Positions 22,468-34,199 of a DNA stretch of 64,000 bases are shown one piece after another. Origin of the DNA: Bathynomus jamesi (lineage: Eukaryota; Arthropoda; Malacostraca; Isopoda; Cirolanidae); assembly GCA_023014485.1 (NCBI GenBank), contig JAJOZX010005623.1:69501-133500 (forward strand). The letters are read 5' to 3'. The position numbers were made by a program, and so were the translations under genes. The notes below the pieces were generated by a model. It was not told the DNA's origin and did no database searches. It saw only the letters and a list, made by a program, of their open reading frames with translations. Each line of letters starts with the position of its first letter. The first letter of the stretch is position 1.

Positions 22468-22806
22468 TGTAGGAAGGAGTGGGCTAAGGGCGAGCCCCCG
22501 CAAAAGTGACTCCGCTACAGAAGACGGAGAGAGCCATAAACAAGGTCTCCAAGGCTTAATGATGCCATTTTTTTTAAATATAAATTTTGAAAAGGTTGTG
22601 TAGTGTGAAAATGCATGTATGTGTAGTGAGGAATAGAGGGAGAAGCGTGTGTTTGTGTGCTAGACTGCTCACAGGGTCGATGAGACACGGAAAAAGGTCA
22701 GCTAAGGAGGACAGTGACAGGAGAAACGGGAGTTCCAGCACTCCCTGACTCCTGCCTAACATCCACCCCGAAGTACTTCCCTGGTCGATTGGTGGCTACA
22801 ATCTCC
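22468..22806 (+). repeat. Interspersed repeat R, copy 2
   Basis: Matches 2271-2612 over nearly its full length with scattered substitutions, including GATGAGACACGGAAAAAGG and GTACTTCCCTGGTCGATTGG. No coding capacity or terminal repeats seen. Confidence 0.7.
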
Positions 22807-23058
22807 TCCTACAATTTAAATACATGCGTACTTTGATGTCCAAATTGTTGAGAATAGAAATCCATAACTTTGTTTTATCTAAATGAATACTTCTGCATAA
22901 TTTTCACGCACATTTAATCAGCATTCTAAATATCTCTTTTAACTGACGAGTTGATTAAAGCTATATTATCAGCATAAAGTTAGTTACTTATTTTAAGTTC
23001 ACTTATAGAACAACTAACATTGATATTATTGAGTGAATTAACTCGCTCTCTCTCTCTC

Positions 23059-23303
23059 TTAAAACACTTAAGATCTGGGACAAATCCAAAGATCTGGCAG
23101 AACTCCGTCAAAGAATCAGAAACGCTATTGGATCCACTTCAGAAGAACATCTTATTAATGCTTTAATGGAGTTTGAACGTCAAATACGCACTACATTGAC
23201 GAATGACAATCACCATGTAGAAGTATTTTTAAACTTGGACAGTTTGGAAATGCAAACAACGAAAGTGCCGAAATATAGGCACCAATATATAGGTGAAAGA
23301 TAA
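23059..23303 (+). pseudogene. Mariner/Tc-like transposase C-terminal fragment
   Basis: The open frame reads LKTLKIWDKSKDLAELRQRI, then RNAIGSTSEEHLINALMEFE, and stops at 23301-23303. A WDK-x-DLxELRxRIxxAIxxxTxExL pattern is typical of the C-terminus of arthropod Tc3/mariner-like transposases. The catalytic domain upstream is absent, replaced by a (CT)n run at 23044-23058. No terminal repeat could be assigned. It is an old truncated relic. Confidence 0.6.
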
Positions 23304-23524
23304 TTAAATCGTTAATTATTTGGGGTAGCAAACGTACCCCTTTAAGTCAGCTGCTTTACAATAAGATAATTCAGGGGAATTTTTTACTTTTTTTCCACAT
23401 CACAAGAAAATTCTGGCATTCTCTCTTATTACATAGCAGCGGAAAGTGACAGTCAGAGGAATATATAACCTAATTTTCGTGGAATCTGTCACATTCGCCA
23501 CACTCGCCTTGCATCTAGAAAGCA

Positions 23525-23957
23525 CAAAAAGTTAGTGCCGCTAAAGCTAACGCTAACTACCAGAAAATTTAGCGCCGCTAACGCTACGCTAATTTTGTAG
23601 CTAATTTTTTCTGAAACCACCCCAATTTATATATATTCTGCCTTCCGTAATTTATTTACATATATTAGCACACACTTTCATATAATTGGTTGTTAAGATA
23701 CAAAAATGTGACGTTATAGTCTACGAAAATGAAAACATTTTTGTGTAGGAGTCGAGTTCCTTTCGTATATATTAACAGGTGAAACAAACCAACGGAAAGA
23801 ATAAATTCCATTCAATTTATACAAGTGGGTTTGAAAAAATAACGATTGACTTTCTCTAAAAACGTAGCGCCGCTACCTGTTTCGCTAACAATTTTGAAAA
23901 TTAGCGGCGCTAATATTATCGCTAATAAAAAGTTAGCGCCGCTAATCCCAGCACTAT
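23525..23957. repeat. GCTAA-rich interspersed element
   Basis: Two clusters of TTAGCGCCGCTAA-type motifs (23535-23610 and 23862-23953) face each other in partly inverted arrangement around AT-rich sequence. The right boundary reads AGCGCCGCTAATCCCAGCAC before TA repeats. It looks like a non-autonomous DNA element with subterminal motif clusters, perhaps hAT, but no clean target duplication was found. Confidence 0.45.
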
Positions 23958-23999
23958 ATATACAGTGTATATATATGGGGTGGGTGAGGCGGTGGGGTG

Positions 24000-24915
24000 T
24001 TACGTTGCTAAGCATGTCATTTAGTACTGTAGTGTTTTAGATTCATGGTTTAATTACTCGCAACTGCTAACAATAAACTTTATGAAAATGTATATACAAA
24101 GTGCTTTTGTAAATATTTAGGACATAGCTTTGTAACCATACTAAACTGCTATCCAGGATCACGGTCGATGTTGCGAGCTGTAATTACTTCCCACTATTTT
24201 TACACTTTAATTTGTAATTTTGATTTTCTCACGATTTCTAAATTTAATTCCTCTAAGATCAAATCATTCCTGACATTCCTTTCCACAATAAAAAGTTCTT
24301 TACTCAGTATTTTTTTCAGTTTTCATTAAAATAATGGTTAACATACTGTATGTACCCTTGCACAAACAGTATTCTGTAGATGTATTATATAATAATAGCT
24401 AACCTATATCTGACCTTCATAAACTACACTGACGATTCCTTTCCTGAATGCATGACTTTGCTCATTGCGTCTTTACCAGTGGGCACAGATGGTTTTATTT
24501 TACGATAATATAATAAAAAACAATAGTGCATCATAACTGTAGACTCAGTTATCTAGGAAGATTACACTCACACACAAATACACACACCGTGCAATTTATA
24601 TTGTAAATAGAGAGAAGGTAAGACGAACTATCTGTTATGTTTTGTTGGCATTGTTGTTGTCATCGAAGACATTTGGCAAGTAAAGTGTATCATGGGAGGA
24701 TCCAGGGGGGGCTAGGGGCACGTGCTCCCCCAAGGCTAGATCTTCAAAGGAGACCAAATCGAAATTTTACTAAAGTCCATAAAACGCTTTACACAATTTT
24801 TCCAAAATTGCCCATAAAATCCACAATTTTCATGCAACTACAGTAAATTTTATGCCATTATACTCAGTAGATATTTGTCCCTCCTAAAATATCGTTTTCT
24901 ATTAGTGCCATGTAT
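24000..24915. other. Spacer with a possible DNA-element end
   Basis: Mostly AT-rich without coding signal. At 24688-24740 a G/C-rich patch (GGAGGATCCAGGGGGGGCTA ... GTGCTCCCCC) resembles the end of a DNA transposon, but no partner end is visible. Confidence 0.4.
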
Positions 24916-24918
24916 ATA

Positions 24919-26309
24919 CGAGGGCCTCTCAATATATTTTGTTCCACCTTTTTTTTTTCTTTCTAAGTTTCCTTGTAAGTTCCAAATATTTTGTACACAA
25001 GTAGTTACATACATTTTTTCACAAGTTTTTATTTTTCCACATAGTCTCCATCCTTTTCTACGGCTTTCCTCCACCTCGAAACAAGGACCTTTATTCCTTG
25101 CTGGTAAAGTCCGCTGGGTTCCGCTGCAGCCACCTCTTAACCTCCTTAACAACCTCATCGTCACTCTGAAACTTTCTTCCACGAATAGCATCCTTCATTG
25201 GCCCAAACAAATGGAAGTCTGAAGGTGCCAGATCCGGGCTGTATAGAGGGTGAGGTAACAGAGTCAAGCCCATTTTTGTGATGGCCTCTCCTATTTGCAA
25301 ACTGTTGTGTGGTGTTGCGTTATTGTGCAAAAGAAGGACGTCTTCCAGTTTTCTCTCCGGTCGAACTCGTTTTATACGTCGCTGGAATCTCTGTAGGATA
25401 GCAATATATGTATGCCTCCGAGTTGATTGTTTGTCCTTTCTTCATAATGTTCATAATGTCCACCAGAATCACCCCTTTCATGTCCCAGAAGATGGTGGCC
25501 ATAATCTTTCCTGCAGAGGGAGCCATTTTGAACTTTCTTGCGTGGGAAGTCTGCGTGATGCTACTCCATGGATTGGCGTTTTGCTTCAAGTTCAAGGTGG
25601 TGTACCCAAGTCTCATCCCTAATCACAATTCGTGAAATGAAGTCATCCCCTTCTGTCTCGTATCGAACCAACGACTCAGAAACAATTTCTTTTCATTGGG
25701 CTTTGTGATCTTCAGTCAGTTCGCGAGGAACAAACCGTGAACACACTTTTGAGTATCCCAGTCGCTGAATTATCGTATTCACACTTCCTTCACTAATTCC
25801 TAACTCCAGTGATAGCTCCTTGTATGTGACGCGCCGATTTGATCGAATGATGCTGTTAGCAGGTTCCACAGTATGAGATGTGACAGCTGATGCCGGGCGA
25901 CCGTGCGTGGCTCATCATCGAGGCTGATTCTCCCTCTCTCCGATGACCTCACACGTTTAGACCAGCGTCCAACTATGCTTCGATCAACAAAAGCATCTCC
26001 GTAAACGTTTTGTAGACGTTTGTGAATATTTCCAACTGTTTCCTTCTCTGCGGTTAAGAACGCGATAACAGCTCTCTGTTTACGAAGCACATCACTGTCA
26101 GACGCCATTTTCGAAAGTGAGTTAACCATCGGTTTTCTACAAGGGCGTTTAAAAACGGTCTTATACAAGGAGGGGAGGTTCAAACTGGAAAAATTCGGTT
26201 ATGTGAAGCGCAGAAAGTTCAAACTTACGGTCCAAAAGACATTTCAGCCCCATGGTTTATTATTCAGCTAAGAAAAAAAGGTGGGGCAAAATATATTGAG
26301 TGCCCTTAG
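24919..26309 (-). mobile_element. Full-length mariner element, inactive
   Basis: This 1391-bp element has TA at both sides (24917-24918, 26310-26311). Its inverted ends are CGAGGGCCTCTCAATATATT on the left and, read from the right, CTAAGGGCACTCAATATATT, each continuing into a GTTCCACC/GCCCCACC-like stretch and a poly-T/poly-A run. The length is standard for mariner. It carries one minus-strand transposase pseudogene. A hAT element was later inserted at its right edge. Confidence 0.9.
25029..26108 (-). pseudogene. Mariner transposase (D34D), catalytically dead
   Basis: Starts at the ATG at 26108 (MASDSDVLRKQRAVIAFLTA), with an N-terminal HTH region reaching LDDEPRT, where the frame shifts near 25905. 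A stop interrupts after TEDHKAQ near 25700. The first catalytic Asp is kept in RDETWVHH. The second is changed to Asn (LLHNNATPHNS, where HDN is expected). The third is in SPDLAPSDFHLFG, 34 residues after the second, giving the mariner D34D spacing. The protein ends GDYVEK before the stop at 25029-25031. About 360 codons in all, near the family's usual 345. Frameshifts, a stop and the D-to-N change make it inactive. Confidence 0.88.
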
Positions 26310-26316
26310 TATATAT

Positions 26317-27128
26317 TAGTGTTGAAAACCGGTTTGTAAAACCCCTAAAAATCGAAAACCGAAAGAAAAAACCGGTTTTATCGATTGATTTTTATTTGGC
26401 TCAAACTTGCGCGAACGTGCAGCTACGCGCTACAGCTCACAAAAAAATAACTTCGAATACATTACCTATTAAGTTAAATTGTGACAAACTGGCAACTGCT
26501 CTTCAGTATAATTTTTGCCTATCTGGCAACTCGATCTTCAGTTTGTCTCATCATGTAGGCTGTAGTGTAGAGTCAGTCGACTAAAGCCCTATTCGCAGTA
26601 TAAGACCCTTAATGCCCTTTGTTTCTTAAGATGTCATTTCCAAAATAGGGATAAAATCTAAATTAATTTATATATTTTTTCTTACACGAAGAGTCAATTT
26701 TCTGTTTTCTAGGTAAAGTTTTTTTTATTAAAAAATTTTATTTCAATGTTTTTTCCAAAATAGAGATAAATTTTATTTTTATTCTTTATAATTTTTTTAC
26801 AAAAAGAAGTTTATTTCTTTCTAAGTATAGATGTTTTATTTTAAAAAATTATTTCAAATCTAAATTGTTTGAATAATGTATTATTTTGGCTAAAATAAAA
26901 TGCCAAAGTTGTCATTTTCTTATTCATATGCATACATATGATGCTGCATTTTTGCATTCTTTTGACCAAAAAATAGGTGATAAGCTTGTTAAGAGTTAAG
27001 GCCAGTACCTTTCAATTGTGGCTTTTAAAAATTACTATACTTTTCGGTCATAACCGGTTAAAACCGGTTTTTAAAAAACAGATCGATTAAAAACCGGTTT
27101 GTAAAGTTTCGATTATTTTTCAACACTA
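26317..27128. mobile_element. Non-autonomous hAT element with CCGGTTTT ends
   Basis: The ends TAGTGTTGAAAACCGGTTTG and its near inverse ending TTTTCAACACTA are flanked by a perfect 8-bp duplication GTATATAT (26309-26316 and 27129-27136). AACCGGTTT motifs repeat near both ends. The 812-bp interior is AT-rich with no transposase domain. The duplicated target includes the last base and TA of the mariner element to the left, so this insertion is younger. Confidence 0.87.
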
Positions 27129-27136
27129 GTATATAT

Positions 27137-27471
27137 CGAATACACCGATTTTTCCCTTTTTTAACCTGGCAACACTGTGCAGCAGCACAAGCAGAAAAGA
27201 CTGTGGCACTGAGGGTACGCTATAATTTAAATGTGGATCATCCCCTTAGGGAAGTGTGAGTTTTTGATACCTTTCAGCTCACGCACAGGAAGCCCGTTTT
27301 CTGTTGCTTCCTCACAGTGAGGTGATATAAAAAATGTGGATCAAATAAAATACTCGGCTGATTTAATACAAGTTCAAGACAATGACGGAATATTATTAAC
27401 TTTATCTTTTAAAAAGCTACAAATCTACATGCTTAATTTATTAATTGATCCTATATTTTATTAAATACCAA
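27137..27471. other. Spacer, no gene seen
   Basis: Unique-looking sequence between the hAT element and the fold-back element, with no coding signal. Confidence 0.5.
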
Positions 27472-27951
27472 TGGAGCGATCCGGCGTTGCCGGGGTGGAT
27501 GTTGAACGCTATATATATATATATATATATATATGCCCGATTAGGTAAACTGAATGCCCGGTTAGGTTAATTGAAGGCCCGGTTAGGTAAACTGAATGCT
27601 CGATTAGGTTAATTAAATGTCCGGTTAGGTCAACTGAATGTCCGATAAGATTAATTGAATGCCAGGGTAGGTTAATTGAATACCCGGTTAGGTTAATTGT
27701 ACGTCCTTGACGATTGGTTAGGTTAAGGCGTGATATTTTCGTTAGCTTTAACGAAAATATCACAACTCAACCTAACCAATCGTCAAGGGCGTACAATTAA
27801 CCTAACCGAACATTCAATTGACCTACCCGCGTATTCAATTAATCTAATCGGGCATTCAGTTGACCTAACCTGGCATTTAATTAACCTAATCGGCATTCAG
27901 TTGACCTAACCGGGCATTCAATTAACCTAACCGGGCATTCTCCGCTGTTTC

Positions 27952-27983
<32 letters not shown>

Positions 27984-28060
27984 CGTAATGACGTAATGAT
28001 CTTGATGACGTGATTTAATTTTTTAAAATTAATTATTTAATTTATTAACACCCAGGTGCA
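27472..28060 (+). repeat. Interspersed repeat with CCGGCGTTGCC header
   Basis: Begins GGAGCGATCCGGCGTTGCCG and contains a fold-back insert and two (TA)n runs. It ends in TTATTAACACCCAGGTGCAC. The same header occurs at 61687-61733, before another fold-back, and the same tail occurs at 31265-31400. Headers of the form AGCGGAGCGACCCGGCGTTG are widespread in invertebrate repeats, but the class is unclear to me. The LINE at 28067 is inserted into the tail. Confidence 0.6.
27534..27953. repeat. Fold-back element of TTAGGTTA-containing 21-mers
   Basis: The left arm is about nine tandem copies of a 21-mer, roughly GCCCGGTTAGGTTAATTGAAT. The right arm is the same array in reverse (ATTCAATTAACCTAACCGGGC). 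The centre is the palindrome GATTGGTTAGGTT ... TGATATTTTCGTTA and its inverse. Copies alternate between GGTTAATTGAAT and GGTCAACTGAAT forms. The centre is shared with the GGATCAC elements at 35-44 kb. Flanking (TA)n runs lie at about 27511-27533 and 27955-27982. Confidence 0.88.
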
Positions 28061-28066
28061 CAACCT

Positions 28067-31039
28067 TAACAATACAGAAGAACATACACACATACCACAT
28101 CAAGCAGGATATTCAAACTCCTCCCCAGACATAACGTTCTGTTCCCCCTCACTAGCAACACATACACATTGGAGAACAGAAACACAACTGTCATCAGACC
28201 ACCTGCCCATCATCATTACAACACGTTCTACACTCTGCCCCAACAGCCTTAGGCACACTTACAGAAATTACAAGAAAGCTGATTGGAACAGTTCAAAATA
28301 CAGACTGAGGAACAATTCACCACATTAAACAGCATGCCCATCATAAACGTCAATACAACACTCAAGACATTTAATCAGATCATCAATATTGCAAACAAAT
28401 ACATACCCAAGGGTAACATTAGGAAATACAACCCAAATTACACTAGAGAAATAGCCCACCTCATAAGGCAACGTAACAACCTCAAGCATAACACACAAAC
28501 ACCACACACAGAAGCCATAAAACAGCAGACACAACAGCTGAACACAGAAATAAACAACACACTCAAAGAAAAACAAACAGAAACATTTAGGGAATTCATA
28601 ACAACACTAAACCACTCCACAGATACATCCAGGCTATACAAGACTATAAACAGCATTACCCACTCTAACAGCGGCATTCACACCTCACACGCGGCTATCT
28701 GTCGCAGCCAAAATAATATCCCAACACATACACAACAAGCTAACATTCTAGTTAATCACTACGCAAAAATAAGTCACTTAAACAGAGACAACAACCAGAA
28801 ACACGCAGACAAACAAACAGCCAGACACAAGAAAACCTACAGAATCGACACGACCATTACACCCTTCAATACAGACCAGACCACCAAGATCATCAAAAAC
28901 ATTAAGAATTCGAAGGCTACTGGACCAGACAACATATCTAACATACACCTTAAACACTTGGGCCCACAGGGAATACTAACTCTCACAAATATCAGCACAT
29001 ATTCATACCAACATTGTATTATTCCTGACATATGGAAATAAGGTAAAATTATTACACTACTCAAACCAAACAAAAATCCAACAGAACCAGCTTCCTATAG
29101 ACCCATTACTTTACTATGCACACCTTCCAAAGTAACAGAAAGACTAATCTTACAAATCACCAACCCATGCATACCACTATCGCCTACTCAACATGGATTC
29201 AGACCTCACCACTCAACCATGACATTACTCACTAACCTCACGCAGCACATCATGGATGGCATCAACTCCAGACGACCAGCTCAACGTACATTATTAGCAA
29301 CAATAGACATTAGTAAAGCATTTGATGCTATCCCACGCTTCCCTCTCATAAACAAAATACTCAACACAAACATGCACAATAACACCAAAAGGTGGCTGAG
29401 CAACTATCTTTCAGGAAGATGTCACATTTAATGGCAAGTCATCCAAAAACAAGCGTTTTCCGAACTGGGTCCCTCAAGGCTCTGTTCTCTCACCAACACT
29501 CTTCAACTTATACATGCATGACATTCCAACACCCATAGGTAACAAGCTTACCTTATCATCATATGCAGATGACATCACTCTAACGTTCACCCACAACAAC
29601 ATCGACACCGCTACAAATAACCTACAAACGTACACTATTAGCAACAATAGACATTAGTAAAGCATTTGATGCTATCCCACGCTTCCCTCTCATAAACAAA
29701 ATACTCAACACAAACATGCACAATAACACCAAAAGGTGGCTGAGCAACTATCTCTCAGGAAGATACTCACATGTCACATTTAATGGCAAGTCATCCAAAA
29801 ACAAGCTTTTTCCGAACGGGGTCCCTCAAGGCTCTGTTCTCTCACCAACACTCTTCAACTTATACATGCATGACATTCCAACACCCATAGGTAACAAGCT
29901 TACCTTATCATCATATGCAGATGATATCACTCTAACATCCACCCACAACAACATCGACACCGCTACAAATAACCTACAAACATACATAAACAGTATACAA
30001 GACGGCTCACACACAATAGACTCAAAGTAGCGCCCACAAAATCAACCATCACCTTGCTTACAAGCAACACAAAAGAACACCAGGTAATTCCACAGCTTAC
30101 ACTAAACAACATCAACATTCCACACACTCACAGAACCAAAATACTTGGTGTCACATACAACACATCATTATCTTTTGCAAACCACATTCAGGACATTAAA
30201 AACAAATGTACGTCAAGACTTAACACGCTTAGGGTACTAACAGGCACAAACTTTGGACACCAGCAGGAAACAACATCACTCATATACAAACAATATATTC
30301 GCTCAGTTATGGATTATGCTAGCCCATGCTGGGCACCTATTATCTCAAACAGACACATAAACACCTTACAGACAATACAAAACAACGCACTTCGTATCAT
30401 TACAGGATGTACTCAAACAACACCAATAGAACACCCGCACACAGAAACAAAAATACTGAAAGTTAGGGAACATTTAGAGATGAGGAAAACGCAATTCATG
30501 GCAGCAGCGACAACTAACCCACAACACCCTTGCCACTACATGTACAATCATGCACCGACACCTCGCACCATTAAGGCAACACCAGAGAGACATTATAACC
30601 AAATACTCGATTCCATACCACGCCCCACAGACATCACACAGTACAGAAAACACATACACACACACTAACCCACAAAGCACTGACACGACTCAGTCCGAAT
30701 GCGGTCCTAGATGAGAAGCCACCACCCATTAACAGGTCAGAGATCAGCCTGAGCAGATCGGATCGAGTTAACTTAGCATGATTCCGATGTGGACATCACC
30801 CCAACTTACGGACATATAAACACAGACTAGACAACTCCACAGACGACACCTGCCACCTGTGCCAGGACACACCACAAACAATTGAACACATTATGACAGA
30901 CTGTACCGCTCTAGCACAGCATAGAACACAACACAACATCACTAGTGCGCTGAACCTCTGGTCCACTCCGGAGAGGGCGATCGGTTACCTGCGTGCCACC
31001 GGCTTGCTCGATCAGGGTGGGCTGATCGGCTAAACAACA
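28067..31039 (+). mobile_element. Jockey/I-group LINE, 5'-truncated, with 7-bp TSD
   Basis: The insertion is bounded by ACAACCT at 28060-28066 and 31040-31046, and an uninterrupted version of the target lies at 31295-31320. Coding starts in the endonuclease C-terminus (SSDHLPII). After frameshifts and a stop at 29039-29041 comes the reverse transcriptase: ASYRPITLLCTPSKVTERLI, TQHGFRPHHSTMTLL, LLATIDISKAFDAIP (motif A), GVPQGSVLSPTLFNLYMHD (motif B) and SYADDITLT (motif C). The C-terminus has a zinc-knuckle-like CHLC...EH...C and ends RAIGYLRATGLLDQ. An internal segment is duplicated. The coding strand is strikingly rich in A and C. Inactive. Confidence 0.87.
29285..29980 (+). repeat. Tandem duplication inside the LINE
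   Basis: About 344 bp starting CGTACATTATTAGCAACAAT is repeated from 29629. It covers reverse-transcriptase motifs A, B and C twice. The first copy lacks 8 bases (after GGAAGAT near 29420) and differs at several other sites. That points to an old duplication or to two haplotypes joined in assembly. Confidence 0.9.
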
Positions 31040-31264
31040 ACAACCTCAGGACCTAATCAATAGGTATATATATATATACACACACAATAATTTTAATTGT
31101 ATGTGAAGCTCAAGATTTTCATGACTGTTCTTTTCTATAGTTTTATTGACCAAATAGTCATGAAAATCTTAAGATTCAGAAATCTTGACACAATGTGAAA
31201 CTCAAAATTTTCACGGCTGCGTTCTTTTCTGTAGTTTAATCGCGGTGCTGGGGCCTTCGGGCCT

Positions 31265-31432
31265 ACTAATTTTAATTATTTAATTTATTAACACCCAGGT
31301 GCACAACCTGGGGACCTAATCAATATGTGTGTGAAGTTTCATGTTTGTAACTGCTTCCATTTTGGAGTTATGGCTGGAACACACACACACACACACACAC
31401 CACACACACGTCCTTTTATTATTATTATGGAT
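31265..31432 (+). repeat. Tail of the CCGGCGTTGCC-headed repeat, second copy
   Basis: Matches the sequence around 28021-28066 and then continues uninterrupted through CAACCTGGGGACCTAATCAA, giving the empty version of the LINE target. It continues as GTTTCATGTTTGTAACTGCT and ends in a (CA)n run and TTTTATTATTATTATGGATT. Confidence 0.72.
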
Positions 31433-31518
31433 TAAAATATATTATAAATGTTAAAATAGAATTTAAGGTGCTGACATGTTTTCGCGGGTTATTTAGTTGT
31501 CCCGCCAAACGCCTAGAT

Positions 31519-31719
31519 CAGTGGTTCCCAACCTAGGGATAAATTACCCCACTGGGGTAATGACAACTATTTTCTGGGATAATGACACGCGATCCAGAAG
31601 TTATAAAAGTTAATATTGTGATAATCCGGAAGTTATAAAAAATAATATCCGATGATTGGGATAATGGAGCTGGATTAGAATTGGTTTTGGGTAACCATAC
31701 AAAAAGGTTGGGAACACTG
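31519..31719. mobile_element. hAT-type MITE, family M2
   Basis: This 201-bp element has ends CAGTGGTTCCCAACCTAGGG and AAAAAGGTTGGGAACACTG. Flanks GCCTAGAT and CTAGATGA share CTAGAT, so the target duplication is imperfect. The interior contains AATGACA and GGATAATG repeats. Non-coding. Confidence 0.68.
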
Positions 31720-31739
31720 CTAGATGATATAAAATAAAA

Positions 31740-32480
31740 CTCCAACAAAAAACGTGAGCGAAATTTTGGATGTTGTTAAAAATAATCTGATTTTATTTAC
31801 TTACGCAATGTATAGATATCATACGAATTATTTTAAAAATAGAAAATGGTGTACTTTTTGTAGTTTCATCTATTTTAGCTCAGATTTTGGGGTTTAGTTT
31901 TACAGCATCGGTACAGTCAAGAGTAAAGTATCTAATTTTTCTACTTAGTTGATGCGTCTCCGCTGTTTCAGCTTTTTGTTTTGCTGTTGCAAACTTAGTT
32001 CACATGACTACCAATGCTGGAAAAACTTAAGTTCCAAAGCCTGAACTAAAAAGTTAAGATTTTAAAAGTCAAGGAAACTGATTTTAAAATTTTTTATACC
32101 ATAATTACATTATATGTTAAACCATTTTCCTTTTATATTACGTGAGTTACCAGTTATTTCCAATGACTCAAGGAGTTTGGGTACATGAAACTTTGTTCAG
32201 AGTCGGTAATTTAAGAATTTTGTCATCTCGGCATTCTCGTTTTTAATTTTATGCATTTTCCGGACTGTATAATTCGGTAACTTCACAAACACAAGCCAAA
32301 TTTAACAAAAGTGATGTTTATTAGTTTAATTGTTTTTTCGGATATCTTTTCTGGCATTTTGCATATAATCTTTTCAGCCCCTCGCGTTATAAGAGGAAAA
32401 AGTGAAAAACTAGTTCCTTCCTAATTAAAACACCGGAAGTTAATCGATTTAATATCCAATTAGTGAGTTTACAAAAAAAG

Positions 32481-32486
<6 letters not shown>
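31740..32486. other. AT-rich spacer, no gene seen
   Basis: No supported feature. Confidence 0.5.

Positions 32487-32487
<1 letters not shown>

Positions 32488-32549
<62 letters not shown>
32488..32549. repeat. (CT)n microsatellite
   Basis: CT run of about 60 bp. Confidence 0.92.
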
Positions 32550-32552
<3 letters not shown>

Positions 32553-32871
32553 AATACTGCTTATTATAACTGTTTAACCAGGTGAATATTGAAAATGAGT
32601 TTAATTTTCCGAGTGAAACTTGTTGAAATTCATTAAGCCTTTAAATGGTTTACGAAAGTGGTTTCTGCTTTGAATTAATTTTTCATTAAAAAGGATTACC
32701 ATTTATTACATAGAATTTTAAAGGCTTTGATCTCAATAAATTGAGAATATGCAAGAAATGGCAAATAAAAAAATGAATTAATTAAGAAATTTAAATTTAA
32801 TTACTCATTTTAATGATATGAACAACCAAATAAGTTGTTTTTGCAATTTATTCGGTTGTTTCTCTAAAGCA

Positions 32872-33000
32872 GTGGTTCCAACCTTTCTGGTTCAAAGCAT
32901 CTCAATGCCATCTGTCCTCTTTCTCGGCACCCCCGTAGTTTTGCGTCTCCCACTGCTCACCATCCATCCCCCCCCCCCCCATGAGCACCATGTAACTTCA
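32872..33000. mobile_element. Possible hAT element left end
   Basis: CAGTGGTTCCAACCTTTCTG at 32872 is a common hAT MITE terminus, and a CCCCCCCCCC tract follows at 32970. No right end or duplication could be fixed, so this is tentative. Confidence 0.4.
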
Positions 33001-33247
33001 AAGTGAATGTTTTTGTTTGATTTGAGATTTGCATAAGCTGCATTAGCATTAATCCCTCAATTAGCTATATTTGTGATTTTCGGTAAATTTGGCGGCACCT
33101 ACATAGTTCCGAAAGATATTAAATGAAAGAGAGGTTCGAAAAATAAGATAAACACTTCGAAAGCCTCCATTTTTTTTTTTCATCTGTACTGTTGGCATAT
33201 TATATGGTATACTGTAAAAAAGTTTGAGTTTTATGCGTGATTTCATA

Positions 33248-33253
33248 GATAAA

Positions 33254-33290
<37 letters not shown>

Positions 33291-33362
33291 ATTATTATAT
33301 CTGCAATTTAATTTCTAAAACTTTCATTTTCACAAACAAATTTTTTGTCTCGGCTCTAATTT

Positions 33363-33401
<39 letters not shown>
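33248..33401. repeat. (TTA)n and (CT)n microsatellites
   Basis: TTA trinucleotide repeats at about 33258-33298 and CT repeats at about 33366-33401. Confidence 0.9.
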
Positions 33402-33402
<1 letters not shown>

Positions 33403-33700
33403 TATCTAGTTTCCATTAACTATAGTTAGACTGATAATTACACAATTTTATCGCTTGAAACATACTTTCAGTACCGAAAACTCTCGCTGTTAAACCTTCT
33501 GTAGCTTATATATATATATGTATTATAAAACACTTTTTTATGTTTCTTATTATGATTATTATGATTATTATGGTTCAAATTTACATGTTTATAGCGCTAT
33601 ATAAAATTTATTTGAACAGATGGAAGCAAAACTAAAATCTGTTTTTAAAAGAAAAATTGCAAAGTTATATTTTGCAGTAAATTTACATTTTTTTCTTCAC

Positions 33701-33772
<72 letters not shown>

Positions 33773-33775
33773 TCT

Positions 33776-34199
33776 TACTTTATGAGGGTTTGAATGACGG
33801 TTCAGGATCGACCTGCAGTCCTCTGCAGCATCCCGACTCATTTGGGGGATTTCGTAAAGGAAGGAATTGTTTTCCGATTTCCTCCTGCCCTCCTAGCCAG
33901 CCACGCATGGCTAGTCAGGGACTTTGCACAGGAACCTGTCCAGCTGGTTCTTGAAATTATTCAAGTCGGTGTGCTGGACGTTCCTCACTTCTTCTGGCAA
34001 GACATTAACCCTTTATCGCCGAACTTTTTGCGTAGGGTTGAGTCTAAATGCGTGTATTTGAAACGTTACGTATTCGACGCACAGTGCGGTAAAGGGTTAA
34101 AAAGCTTTTGGGCCTCGTATTCTGAGGGTATTTTCCTTGTTTTCATAGCCCCTTGTCCCACCGCAGCCGGAACAATACAAAATCTAGCCCTTCTCTCAT

